NCBI GenBank assembly: GCA_012518235.1 | Contig: JAAYSY010000038.1 | Span: 1-33,418 of the forward strand | Length of the DNA stretch: 33,418 nt | Reading direction: 5' to 3' | DNA from: Bacteroidales bacterium | Lineage (GTDB): Bacteria > Bacteroidota > Bacteroidia > Bacteroidales > Bacteroidaceae | Part shown: positions 18,091 to 26,697 of the stretch, piece after piece | Position numbering within the stretch: the stretch's first letter is position 1 | Layout of the letters: every line of letters starts with the position of its first letter | Program-made: the position numbers and the translations under genes | Notes under the pieces: generated by a model | The model's input: only the letters and a program-made list of their open reading frames with translations | The model's database searches: none | What the model was told of the DNA's origin: nothing

Positions 18091-21000
18091 TTATTTTAAG
18101 TTAATCCTAGTTGAATAAATATCGTAAAGTTGGTTTAGTTTATTATCATACTGTTCGGCCAACTCTTTATTATACTCCTTCATTAATAGTTGATTAGCAT
18201 GAAGAATACTTAAATGGTATTCTATTTCACGTCCTGAAACAGCTATAGCATATGGAGTGAGACTTAAATACCAAGTAACATACTCAACTGATTTATCAGC
18301 TAGTATAGATGCTATTCTATCGCCCTCTTCTATTTTCCCTAATAAATAGAAGGCTTCTGCTAGTTGTAAAGAACCATTTTGGAAATCATACGGAACCGTT
18401 TGGTTAGGTATCATTTCTTCACAGTATAGCAAAGCATTAAGTGCTTTATCGTTTTGCTTCTCTTTTAGAAGCTCCATTATTAATGACGTAAAGATTCGTC
18501 GATGCGTATAGCACATGCGCATCGTATTTTCATCTAGATAGACTTTAGGATTATTAATACCTCCAAACTTGAACTTATTCATTAAGTTATCATACATCTT
18601 CTCTGTATCTATTTTAGCTCCTAACTCATCCATATTAAATGGAGTGAATCTGTAGGCTAATCCTTCTTGAACAAAGTGTTTGTCAAAGTTAATTCTATTT
18701 TCATTTCCTACTGTGATAGCCATATAAATAGGACGCTCCCAGTTAGCTTCTGCTAACATTTCAAGCATGATAAGCTCGTTTTTATAGAGTGCTCTTTTAC
18801 CTTTTAATGAGATGTGCATAACATCGGGTATAGAATCACCTAAAGTTTTTGGTATTAACATACCAGATTTACGTACCGCTTCTTTGTCTATAGTTATAAC
18901 TACACTATCAGTAGGTATAACTTTCAAGTCTTCTTTATCTGATCGCACCCAATATTTTAATATGTTTTTTAACTCGTATGGATTTTTTCCGAATTCATTA
19001 TATAAGGCTTCAAGAACTTCTGGACGACTATCTTGCTCTTGTCTCGCTTTTTCATATAGGCTATTCAATTGATTCTTGAATTCAGGACGAATAGGAATGT
19101 ATTCGTTGGTTCCCTCAATGTATTCAATCCGGTCCCAAGTAATAGGAAGCGAAGGAGAATTGTATGCTGGTCTTTTCATTTGATCAATATACCAGTCAGT
19201 TTGCAAATAACTTAAGTTACATGTTCTTGCATCTGTTCGGAAGCCTTCCACTTCATGGTTGTACCACAATGGGAAGGTATCATTATCTCCATTTGTGAAA
19301 ATTATAGGATTACCTTCCTCTTGTAAAGTCATTAAGTAATTTTGGCCAAAATCTCTAGCTACATAACGGTTTGATCGGTCATGGTCGTCCCAAGTTTGAC
19401 TAGCCATTTGTATGGGGACTAATAAGCAGACAACAGTTGCAATACTTGCAGATACTGTTTTATTTAGCTTCATGTGATTGTTAAGTAATCGTGCTATTCC
19501 AGCTACGCCCATACCAATCCAAATAGCAAAAGCATAGAATGAACCTGCGTAAGCATAGTCTCGCTCTCTAGGTTGCATCGGTGTTTGGTTTAAGTAAAGC
19601 ACGATAGCTATTCCTGTCATAAAGAATAAAAAGAAAACCACCCAAAATTGTTTAGCTCCTCTATTACCTCTATAAGCTTGCCAGAATAGTCCTATCAAAC
19701 CTAAAATTAAGGGCAACCCATAATATACATTACGGCCCTTATTTTCTTTTAATTCTTTAGGTAGTAGCTCTTGATTTCCTACTAGGAAATTATCAATAAA
19801 GGAGATGCCTGTAATCCAATTGCCATGCTCCATTTCTCCATGTCCTTGAATGTCGTTTTGACGACCCACAAAATTCCATAGGAAATAGCGCCAATACATA
19901 AAGTTAAGTTGGTATGAGAAGAAGAACTTTATATTTTCCCAAGCAGTTGGTATGGTTAAAGTGATAGGTTCTCCACACTGATCGTATATAACCTCCGTTC
20001 CTTTAATGGACATCCACCGTTGATAATAGTCAGCGTGTTGGCTACTATACATTCGAGGGAAGAGCATATTTTGAGCATACTCATATTCTATACGTCCTGT
20101 TTTTTCAATATATACGTCTTTCTCATCAGAATTCGTTTTTTCTTTCCTTACAAACTTTGTGGTTTCTAATTTTTGACGTGGTACACAATATCCATCTTTA
20201 ATGTCCAATGCTACTTTTGATGCATAAGTTTGTCCATAAAATAAAGGACGTGTTCCATATTGTTCTCTACCCAGATACTCACCTAAAGTAAAAATATCTT
20301 CTGGGGAATTTTGATCCATAGGAGGGTTTGCTATTGAACGGATCACAATTAAGGAATAAGATGAATACCCAATTAAGATCATCATTACACAAAGCAAAGA
20401 AGTGTTGAGTACACGAGATGAAACCTTATATTTTTCATTAATACTATCACTGAATAAATAAAAAGCTAGAGCCCCCAATACTATTATACCTATAATTATA
20501 CTTGTTATACCGTGCCCATAAAAAGGGATACCAACAAGTGCTATAGTTAGTAAAAAAGAAATATTCATTCTTGTTATACTCTTTTGAGTATAGCTTTCGT
20601 ATATCCCCCATATTAATATGGATGCTAGTATAATGAGATAGGCAATAACTCCTGAGTTAAACGAGAGTCCTAGTGTGTTTACAAAAAAGAGCTCGAACCA
20701 TCCACCTACTTTTACAACACCAGGAACCATACCGTACAGAACGATGGCTACCAGTACAGCAGAAGTTATTAAAGCTAAAACTGAACCTTTGAAGTTGGCA
20801 TTTGGGTTCTTTTTGAAATAATAGACTAGAACAATGGCAGGAAGACATAATAAGTTCAGTAGATGAACTCCTATACTTAATCCTGTAAGGTAAGCTATTA
20901 AAATAAGCCATTTGTCGGAATGGGGTTGATCGGCCACTTCTTCCCACTTTAAAATTAACCAAAAAACAACAGCTGTAAAGAGGGAAGAATAAGCATAAAC

Positions 21001-21447
21001 TTCTCCCTCAACAGCACTAAACCAAAAGGTGTCGCTAAAAGTATAAGCTAGAGCTCCTACTAAACCACTTCCCATGATAGTAATAACTTGAGCTGTCGAT
21101 ATAGTAGCTTGTTTATCTTTTACCACTAACTTTTTCACAAGATGAGTAATTGACCAAAAAAGAAAAAGTATACAAGCACCACTCATTAAGGCGCTCATGT
21201 AATTTACCATTTTGGCTACAAGAGAAGGGTCATTAACAAATTGAGTGAAAAAGTTAGCAGTTAACATAAAAAAAGGAGCACCTGGAGGGTGACCTACCTC
21301 TAATTTGTATGCTGATGTTATGAATTCTCCACAGTCCCAAAAACTCGCTGTGGGCTCAATGGTTAAACAGTAAACCGTTGCAGCGATAAGAAAGACTACC
21401 CAACCAGTTAGGTTGTTTATTCTTTTATATTGTTTCATTTGCTTCAT
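18091..21447 (-). CDS. DUF2723 polytopic membrane protein (PMT-like glycosyltransferase family)
   Basis: 1118 aa; 'NNLTGWVVFLIAATVYCLTIEPTASFWDCGEFITSAYKLEVGHPPGAPFFMLTANFF' is the DUF2723 hallmark; multiple TM helices and a soluble C-terminal region. Confidence 0.9.
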   Translation of the reverse strand: MKQMKQYKRINNLTGWVVFLIAATVYCLTIEPTASFWDCGEFITSAYKLEVGHPPGAPFFMLTANFFTQFVNDPSLVAKMVNYMSALMSGACILFLFWSITHLVKKLVVKDKQATISTAQVITIMGSGLVGALAYTFSDTFWFSAVEGEVYAYSSLFTAVVFWLILKWEEVADQPHSDKWLILIAYLTGLSIGVHLLNLLCLPAIVLVYYFKKNPNANFKGSVLALITSAVLVAIVLYGMVPGVVKVGGWFELFFVNTLGLSFNSGVIAYLIILASILIWGIYESYTQKSITRMNISFLLTIALVGIPFYGHGITSIIIGIIVLGALAFYLFSDSINEKYKVSSRVLNTSLLCVMMILIGYSSYSLIVIRSIANPPMDQNSPEDIFTLGEYLGREQYGTRPLFYGQTYASKVALDIKDGYCVPRQKLETTKFVRKEKTNSDEKDVYIEKTGRIEYEYAQNMLFPRMYSSQHADYYQRWMSIKGTEVIYDQCGEPITLTIPTAWENIKFFFSYQLNFMYWRYFLWNFVGRQNDIQGHGEMEHGNWITGISFIDNFLVGNQELLPKELKENKGRNVYYGLPLILGLIGLFWQAYRGNRGAKQFWVVFFLFFMTGIAIVLYLNQTPMQPRERDYAYAGSFYAFAIWIGMGVAGIARLLNNHMKLNKTVSASIATVVCLLVPIQMASQTWDDHDRSNRYVARDFGQNYLMTLQEEGNPIIFTNGDNDTFPLWYNHEVEGFRTDARTCNLSYLQTDWYIDQMKRPAYNSPSLPITWDRIEYIEGTNEYIPIRPEFKNQLNSLYEKARQEQDSRPEVLEALYNEFGKNPYELKNILKYWVRSDKEDLKVIPTDSVVITIDKEAVRKSGMLIPKTLGDSIPDVMHISLKGKRALYKNELIMLEMLAEANWERPIYMAITVGNENRINFDKHFVQEGLAYRFTPFNMDELGAKIDTEKMYDNLMNKFKFGGINNPKVYLDENTMRMCYTHRRIFTSLIMELLKEKQNDKALNALLYCEEMIPNQTVPYDFQNGSLQLAEAFYLLGKIEEGDRIASILADKSVEYVTWYLSLTPYAIAVSGREIEYHLSILHANQLLMKEYNKELAEQYDNKLNQLYDIYSTRINLK

Positions 21448-21478
21448 GTGTTAGTGCGTAGTGTGTTTTTGAATTGTA

Positions 21479-21486
21479 CAAAGATA
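21479..21486 (-). promoter_or_regulatory. Putative -7 element (TATCTTTG) for the DUF2723 gene
   Basis: + strand CAAAGATA, 31 nt upstream of the ATG at 21447. Confidence 0.4.
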
Positions 21487-21525
21487 ATGAATTGTGTTAA
21501 AGTTAGGGAATAAGAACTTGAAAAA

Positions 21526-21539
21526 TACGATAGATCGTA
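21526..21539 (-). terminator. Weak intrinsic terminator downstream of the zinc ABC ATPase
   Basis: - strand TACGAT-CT-ATCGTA followed by TTTTTC; about 50 nt after the ABC ATPase stop and upstream of the DUF2723 promoter candidate. Confidence 0.45.
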
Positions 21540-21587
21540 GAATTCTTTATATATATTAATAAATATAAACATCTTATTATCTGAAAT

Positions 21588-22367
21588 TTAAGTGTGATTT
21601 TTAAGTACTCTATGGGGTATGTTCCCATGCCCGAGTAGCTCTATGGGGCAATGAAACTTTTCCTCTAACCACTGATTTGAAATTTCGGTATCTGGGTGGT
21701 AATCTAAATTCTCATTTACACAAGCTATTGATTTAACTTGTTGTAATACTGTACCAATGTCGTGGCTAACGAGTACAATAGCACATTGCTTATTTATGCT
21801 TTGTAGCAATTCGTATAGTTTTGATTCAAATTCTCTATCAATATAGGTGCTAGGTTCATCTAAAATGAGAAGATCAGGATTAGAAACGATAGCTCTTCCT
21901 AATAAAGTGCGTTGTAATTGACCTCCACTAAGTTTTCCAATGGGTCTATTTTGAAACTCTGTCAGTCCCATTTGTTCAATAACATTCATAACCTTTTGCC
22001 AATGTGAAGGGCTTATTCTTTCTGTTAAGGATAGAGTAACACTTAATCCTGATGCAATAACCTCTTGAACCGAAATAGGGAAGTTTTTATCGATGCTATT
22101 GTATTGAGGAAGATACCCTAGAGTCAGTTTTTTTGTGGGTTCATTATTTTTGAAGTAACTTATAGTTCCAGTAAATTGATTATGTAGCCCAAGGATGCAT
22201 CGAATCAAGGTGGTTTTTCCTCCTCCATTAGGACCTATAATACCTAAAAAGTCATTCTTGTAAATTGTAAGATCTACATCATGAAGTACTCTTTTATTAT
22301 CATAAAAAGCATCTAGTTTATTTATTCTAACAAGTTTCTCTCCTTTATTTTCTTTTTCTGTGAGCAT
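21588..22367 (-). CDS. Metal (zinc/manganese-type) ABC transporter ATP-binding protein
   Basis: Walker A 'GPNGGGKTTLI', signature 'LSGGQLQR', Walker B 'LLILDEPSTYID'; adjacent to a ZnuA-type SBP. Confidence 0.9.
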   Translation of the reverse strand: MLTEKENKGEKLVRINKLDAFYDNKRVLHDVDLTIYKNDFLGIIGPNGGGKTTLIRCILGLHNQFTGTISYFKNNEPTKKLTLGYLPQYNSIDKNFPISVQEVIASGLSVTLSLTERISPSHWQKVMNVIEQMGLTEFQNRPIGKLSGGQLQRTLLGRAIVSNPDLLILDEPSTYIDREFESKLYELLQSINKQCAIVLVSHDIGTVLQQVKSIACVNENLDYHPDTEISNQWLEEKFHCPIELLGHGNIPHRVLKNHT

Positions 22368-22387
22368 ATACCTTTAATCTATTGACG

Positions 22388-23251
22388 TTAATTTAAAGCT
22401 TTAGCTACATTGATCATCTCTTCATGCCAATTATAAGAGAGGGGGTTAATTGGAACAATCTTAGCTCCAATTTCATTAGCTATCATTTTTGCATTCTTTA
22501 TATCAAACTCGGGTTGAATAAATATTATTTTCACTTGATATTCTGTCGCTTGGTCTAATAACTTTTTGAGTTGACTTGGTGAAGGTTCTTTTCCTTCTTC
22601 TTCTATACTCAGTTGTGTTAGATTATAGGCTTGAGCAAAATAGGTTAAAGCAGGGTGATAAATCATGAAGCTTTTAGATGTACCAGGTTGCGATAATATA
22701 GATTTTATCTTTTGATCAGTTTCTATAATTCTTTGTTTCTCTTTTTCGTAGTTTAATTTATAGTGTTCTATATGAGTTGAGTCCAAAGAACATAAAGCAT
22801 TATAAATGTTCTCAATTAGGACAAGGGCATTTTTAGGGGAATTCCATAGGTGAGGTTCAATACCACCTAAGTGTTGATGTCCATGATGCTCCATTACTCC
22901 TTCATGTATTAAATCGATTTGCTTAGATAGATTAAAAAATCGAGTTTCAGGGGCATTACTTTGTAATCGATCAATCCATAACTGCTCAAAACCTAAATAT
23001 CCAGTATAAAATAAGGCTTGACTATGTGTTAAATCAATTAGCTGTTGTGGGGTTGGATCATAAGTTTCTGGACTAGCCCCTTTAGGAACCATGCAAGATA
23101 CTTCATACAAATCTCCCACTAAAACTTCCGTAAAGTAGCGTATTGGTTCTATGGTAACTGTAATTTGTGTAGCACTCTTCTTTTGTGGTGATGAGCAAGA
23201 AGCTCCTAATAATAGAAGACTAGTAAATAGAGTGAAAATTATTTTATTCAT
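22388..23251 (-). CDS. Zinc ABC transporter substrate-binding lipoprotein (ZnuA-like)
   Basis: Lipobox 'LLLLGASCSS'; 'ITVTIEPIRYFTEVLVGDLYEVSCMVPKGASPETYDPTPQQL'; His-rich 'HEGVMEHHGHQHLGGIEPHLWNSP'. Confidence 0.9.
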   Translation of the reverse strand: MNKIIFTLFTSLLLLGASCSSPQKKSATQITVTIEPIRYFTEVLVGDLYEVSCMVPKGASPETYDPTPQQLIDLTHSQALFYTGYLGFEQLWIDRLQSNAPETRFFNLSKQIDLIHEGVMEHHGHQHLGGIEPHLWNSPKNALVLIENIYNALCSLDSTHIEHYKLNYEKEKQRIIETDQKIKSILSQPGTSKSFMIYHPALTYFAQAYNLTQLSIEEEGKEPSPSQLKKLLDQATEYQVKIIFIQPEFDIKNAKMIANEIGAKIVPINPLSYNWHEEMINVAKALN

Positions 23252-23259
23252 ATTTTGTT

Positions 23260-23934
23260 TTATTCATTTTTTATGGCACATAGAATTTGTCTTTTACCTC
23301 CAGGAGGTCCTGGTAGTCTTTTAACCTCAAACCCACATCGTTGCATCATTCTTCTTATTGCTCCTTTAACGCAATAGGTTGTTAACCTACTATTGGGTTT
23401 CATAATAACATAAAGACGTTGAAATAGTTCTTCTTGCCACATATTGGGTTGTTTTTCTGGAGCAAAAGCATCAAAATAAACCAAATCGAAGTTTGCTTCT
23501 GGTAAGTTGAATATTTCTTTTGTATAATCCGCTTGTATCTTTAGCAAAGAGAATTTAGGACTTAGTTTGATCGTATGATTCCAAGAGCTGGTATGAATGG
23601 TTTGGTATAAATCGTTTGGTTTTTCGTTTAGTTGATTTATTTCGCTCCAACTTAATGGATACTTTTCTAGAGTAGTATAGTCTGTTTTTATCTCTCTTTT
23701 TTCAGCCTCTATAGCTGTAAGATATGTGTTTAATCCTGTTCCAAAACCTATTTCTAAAACAGATAGTTTCTTTAGATTAAAAGAATTAAATCCGTAGTCT
23801 ATATATATGTGTTTAGACTCTGTATATGCGCCTTTTACAGAGTGATAGTGTTCGTCTAATGAAGGAACAAAAAATGTTTTGCTACCATCATCCGTTTCCT
23901 TAACTATAATGTTTTTCTTGTCCATATTAGGCAA
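23260..23934 (-). CDS. mnmD: tRNA 5-methylaminomethyl-2-thiouridine methyltransferase, standalone MnmD
   Basis: 'LSVLEIGFGTGLNTYLTAIEA', 'FDLVYFDAFAPEKQPNMWQEELFQRL', 'LTTYCVKGAIRRMMQRCGFEVKRLPGPPGGKRQI': MnmC2/DUF752 motifs with no oxidase domain. Confidence 0.88.
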   Translation of the reverse strand: MPNMDKKNIIVKETDDGSKTFFVPSLDEHYHSVKGAYTESKHIYIDYGFNSFNLKKLSVLEIGFGTGLNTYLTAIEAEKREIKTDYTTLEKYPLSWSEINQLNEKPNDLYQTIHTSSWNHTIKLSPKFSLLKIQADYTKEIFNLPEANFDLVYFDAFAPEKQPNMWQEELFQRLYVIMKPNSRLTTYCVKGAIRRMMQRCGFEVKRLPGPPGGKRQILCAIKNE

Positions 23935-24397
23935 AATACGAAAATATTCCTTTTGCAGCCATAGCTACAACAATATATCTTGAAAGTTTACCAGTAAACA
24001 TACTAATAATAACTACTCCAATGTGGCTTCTCAGAAACCCTAAGGTAATGGCTATTACTGTACCCAATCCTGGCAAAAATGTAAAAAAAGCCATGAATGC
24101 ACTTCTTTTATTGAGAAACTTCACCATGCTTTGAAGTCGCTGTTCTGAAACCTTGAATATTTTTTTTATCCATTCCAATTTTCCTGCCCTTCCAATAGAA
24201 TAGCATGTCATACCACCTAAAGTATTTCCTATTGTTGCTGTGAGTACGCATAATGTTGCATTTAATCCAATAGATGGGTGTAGCAAGCCCAGCAGAATAA
24301 CCTCCGAGCTAAAAGGAAATGCTGATCCAGCTAAAAGAGAAGCAATAAACATCCCCCAATAACCCCAATCAATTAAAAAGGCTATAAATGTGTCCAT
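23927..24397 (-). CDS. YqaA/DedA-family small membrane protein
   Basis: 'WGYWGMFIASLLAGSAFPFSSEVILLGLL', 'TIGNTLGGMTCYSIGRAGKLEWI' YqaA-type pattern. Confidence 0.82.
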   Translation of the reverse strand: MDTFIAFLIDWGYWGMFIASLLAGSAFPFSSEVILLGLLHPSIGLNATLCVLTATIGNTLGGMTCYSIGRAGKLEWIKKIFKVSEQRLQSMVKFLNKRSAFMAFFTFLPGLGTVIAITLGFLRSHIGVVIISMFTGKLSRYIVVAMAAKGIFSYFA

Positions 24398-25371
24398 AAA
24401 TTAAATATAAAAATAGCTAACAATCCAATAGCTGAAAAAGCAAAGAATGTGTTAGCCACTTTACCTTTAGTTAAAGCAAAGAAGTGTGCTACTAGAATAC
24501 TAACTCCAATTAACAGACTAGGAAATAGTGTTGATAGATGAATAGGCTGTAAGATAATAAGTAATAAAAGAGCTAATGATATAGTAATAATAACACTTAA
24601 AAATGCGCGAGTACTTAATTTGCTTCTATGTCTTGTAATTAGATAATATATAGTACTTGTAGTAAACATAATTATAATATAAAGAGTAGTTAACAGAGGT
24701 CCAATCCCAATAGCTAAGTCTATTTGGTCTGGATACCATCTAACTGCTTCTTTGATGGGGTCATAAAAAAAGTCCATTTGTTGTGTAACAAATGCAAAAG
24801 TAAATAGAAACCAATAGGGAAGTAAATAACCAAATAGGGAGGCAAAAAAACTGCGAACAGTTAATGTTTGAAGAGTGATAGCTGCAAGAAGAAGTATAGG
24901 AACTAGAAATAAAAGTTGTGGAATAAATAAACTAGCTAAGCCAAGGTATAGAAAAGCACGGAATAGGTTACTACTCGACTCTTTGACTTGATAACTTTTA
25001 AAAAGGGTATAAAGACTACCCAAAAGAAAGAATGGAAGAATTGCTCCAAATTGGATTTTTTGTAAATTTGGGCAGGCTGATATAAAAAAGAAAAAAACAG
25101 AAGTTTGCAAAGATGCTTTTATCTGTATAAGTCCAAACTTGTTGTTTAGAGGAATTAGTAAATATCCTAGGGTTAGATAGATACCTAAAGCAACACCTTT
25201 TGATACTTCAAAAGGTATTTTGTGAAAGAAATCAGGTAAATAACTTGTTGTAGGAAGTGGAGGGGGAGAGAAAAAAAGGGCAGCAACCCAGAAAAGTCCT
25301 GAGACAAGTAATGAGATGCCAAATATTGAGCGTCCTAAGTTTTTTCTCTTTTGTAATGGATTTCCCCTCAC
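24382..25371 (-). CDS. Polytopic membrane protein of unknown function
   Basis: 329 aa with many hydrophobic segments; sits in the purD operon and overlaps yqaA by 16 bp. Confidence 0.75.
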   Translation of the reverse strand: MRGNPLQKRKNLGRSIFGISLLVSGLFWVAALFFSPPPLPTTSYLPDFFHKIPFEVSKGVALGIYLTLGYLLIPLNNKFGLIQIKASLQTSVFFFFISACPNLQKIQFGAILPFFLLGSLYTLFKSYQVKESSSNLFRAFLYLGLASLFIPQLLFLVPILLLAAITLQTLTVRSFFASLFGYLLPYWFLFTFAFVTQQMDFFYDPIKEAVRWYPDQIDLAIGIGPLLTTLYIIIMFTTSTIYYLITRHRSKLSTRAFLSVIITISLALLLLIILQPIHLSTLFPSLLIGVSILVAHFFALTKGKVANTFFAFSAIGLLAIFIFNLWTHL

Positions 25372-25389
25372 GTTATTAATGGTTTTGTT

Positions 25390-26667
25390 TTATAAATCGA
25401 AGCCTAAATCTTCTCTATAGTATTTGCCTTCAAAGTTTAATTCTTGTGCTAACTTATAGCTGTTTGCTAATGCTTGTTCCTTGTTATCTCCATAAGAAGA
25501 GATTGCAAGAACTCTGCCTCCATTAGTTACAATGTTTTCCTCTTTTGTTTTGGTCCCTGCATGAAAAATAAAACTATCTGGATAGTTAGCGGCTTTTTCT
25601 AGTCCTTTAATAGCAAATCCTTTTTGGAATTCTTCAGGGTAGCCTCCGCTGACCATCACAACACAAGCAGCAGATCTTTTATCTAGTTCTATTTCTTTTG
25701 TTTTTAGATTTTCATTAGCGACTCCTTTTAGTAGGTCGAGCAAATCACTTTTAATTCGAAGAACTACACTTTCTGTTTCTGGATCACCCATGCGAACATT
25801 GTATTCTATTACATAAGGCTCATTATTTACTTTAATAAGACCAATAAATATGAATCCCTTGTAGATAAGATTGTCTTTTTTGAGTCCTTTTACAGTAGGT
25901 TCAATGATGCGTTCTCTCACTTTTTCCATATAGGTTTCATCGGCAAATGGAACGGGTGTAATACTTCCCATGCCTCCAGTGTTTAAGCCTGTATCTCCTT
26001 CACCTATTCGTTTGTAGTCCTTAGCTACAGGTAGTATTTTGTAATTTGTTCCATCAGATAACACAAAAACAGAACATTCTATACCTGATAGAAACTCCTC
26101 AATAACTACAGTTTGGCTTGCGTCACCAAAACGACCTGATAGCATTTCATTTAGTTCCTTTTCAGCTTCTTCGAGTGTGTCTATAATTAAAACTCCTTTG
26201 CCAGCACACAAACCATCTGCTTTAAGTACATACGGTGCTTCCAATGAGTGAAGGAATGAAAGTCCCTCCTCTATATTGTCTTTGGTAACACTTTTATACT
26301 TAGCTGTAGGAATATTATGCCGTTGCATAAAAGCTTTTGCAAACTCTTTACTTCCTTCAAGTTGTGCTGCATCTTTGGATGGGCCTATAACTGCAATGTG
26401 TTTCGTTTTATTATCGTTTTGAAAAGCATCATAGATACCTTTTACTAAAGGGTCTTCTGGGCCTACAACAACCATATCTATTTTATTCTCTAAACTCCAT
26501 TTTTTCACTGTTTCAAAATCAGTGATTGAGAGATTTACGTTCTCTCCTACAGTAGCAGTTCCTGGATTACCAGGGGCTATGAATAGTTTTTTCAAAGTGG
26601 GGCTTTGTGCAATTTTCCAAGCTAGTGCGTGTTCACGACCGCCAGAACCTAATAGTAAAAGTCTCAT
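25390..26667 (-). CDS. purD: Phosphoribosylamine--glycine ligase
   Basis: '[23 protein letters not shown]', 'IAPGNPGTA', '[14 protein letters not shown]', '[13 protein letters not shown]'. Confidence 0.97.
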   Translation of the reverse strand: MRLLLLGSGGREHALAWKIAQSPTLKKLFIAPGNPGTATVGENVNLSITDFETVKKWSLENKIDMVVVGPEDPLVKGIYDAFQNDNKTKHIAVIGPSKDAAQLEGSKEFAKAFMQRHNIPTAKYKSVTKDNIEEGLSFLHSLEAPYVLKADGLCAGKGVLIIDTLEEAEKELNEMLSGRFGDASQTVVIEEFLSGIECSVFVLSDGTNYKILPVAKDYKRIGEGDTGLNTGGMGSITPVPFADETYMEKVRERIIEPTVKGLKKDNLIYKGFIFIGLIKVNNEPYVIEYNVRMGDPETESVVLRIKSDLLDLLKGVANENLKTKEIELDKRSAACVVMVSGGYPEEFQKGFAIKGLEKAANYPDSFIFHAGTKTKEENIVTNGGRVLAISSYGDNKEQALANSYKLAQELNFEGKYYREDLGFDL

Positions 26668-26697
26668 AATTAATTTAGTTATAAAACGAATATATAG

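Noticed and set aside
20657-20962. 101-aa minus-strand ORF within the DUF2723 gene
   Set aside because: Alternative frame on the same strand inside a conserved membrane protein; composition not protein-like.
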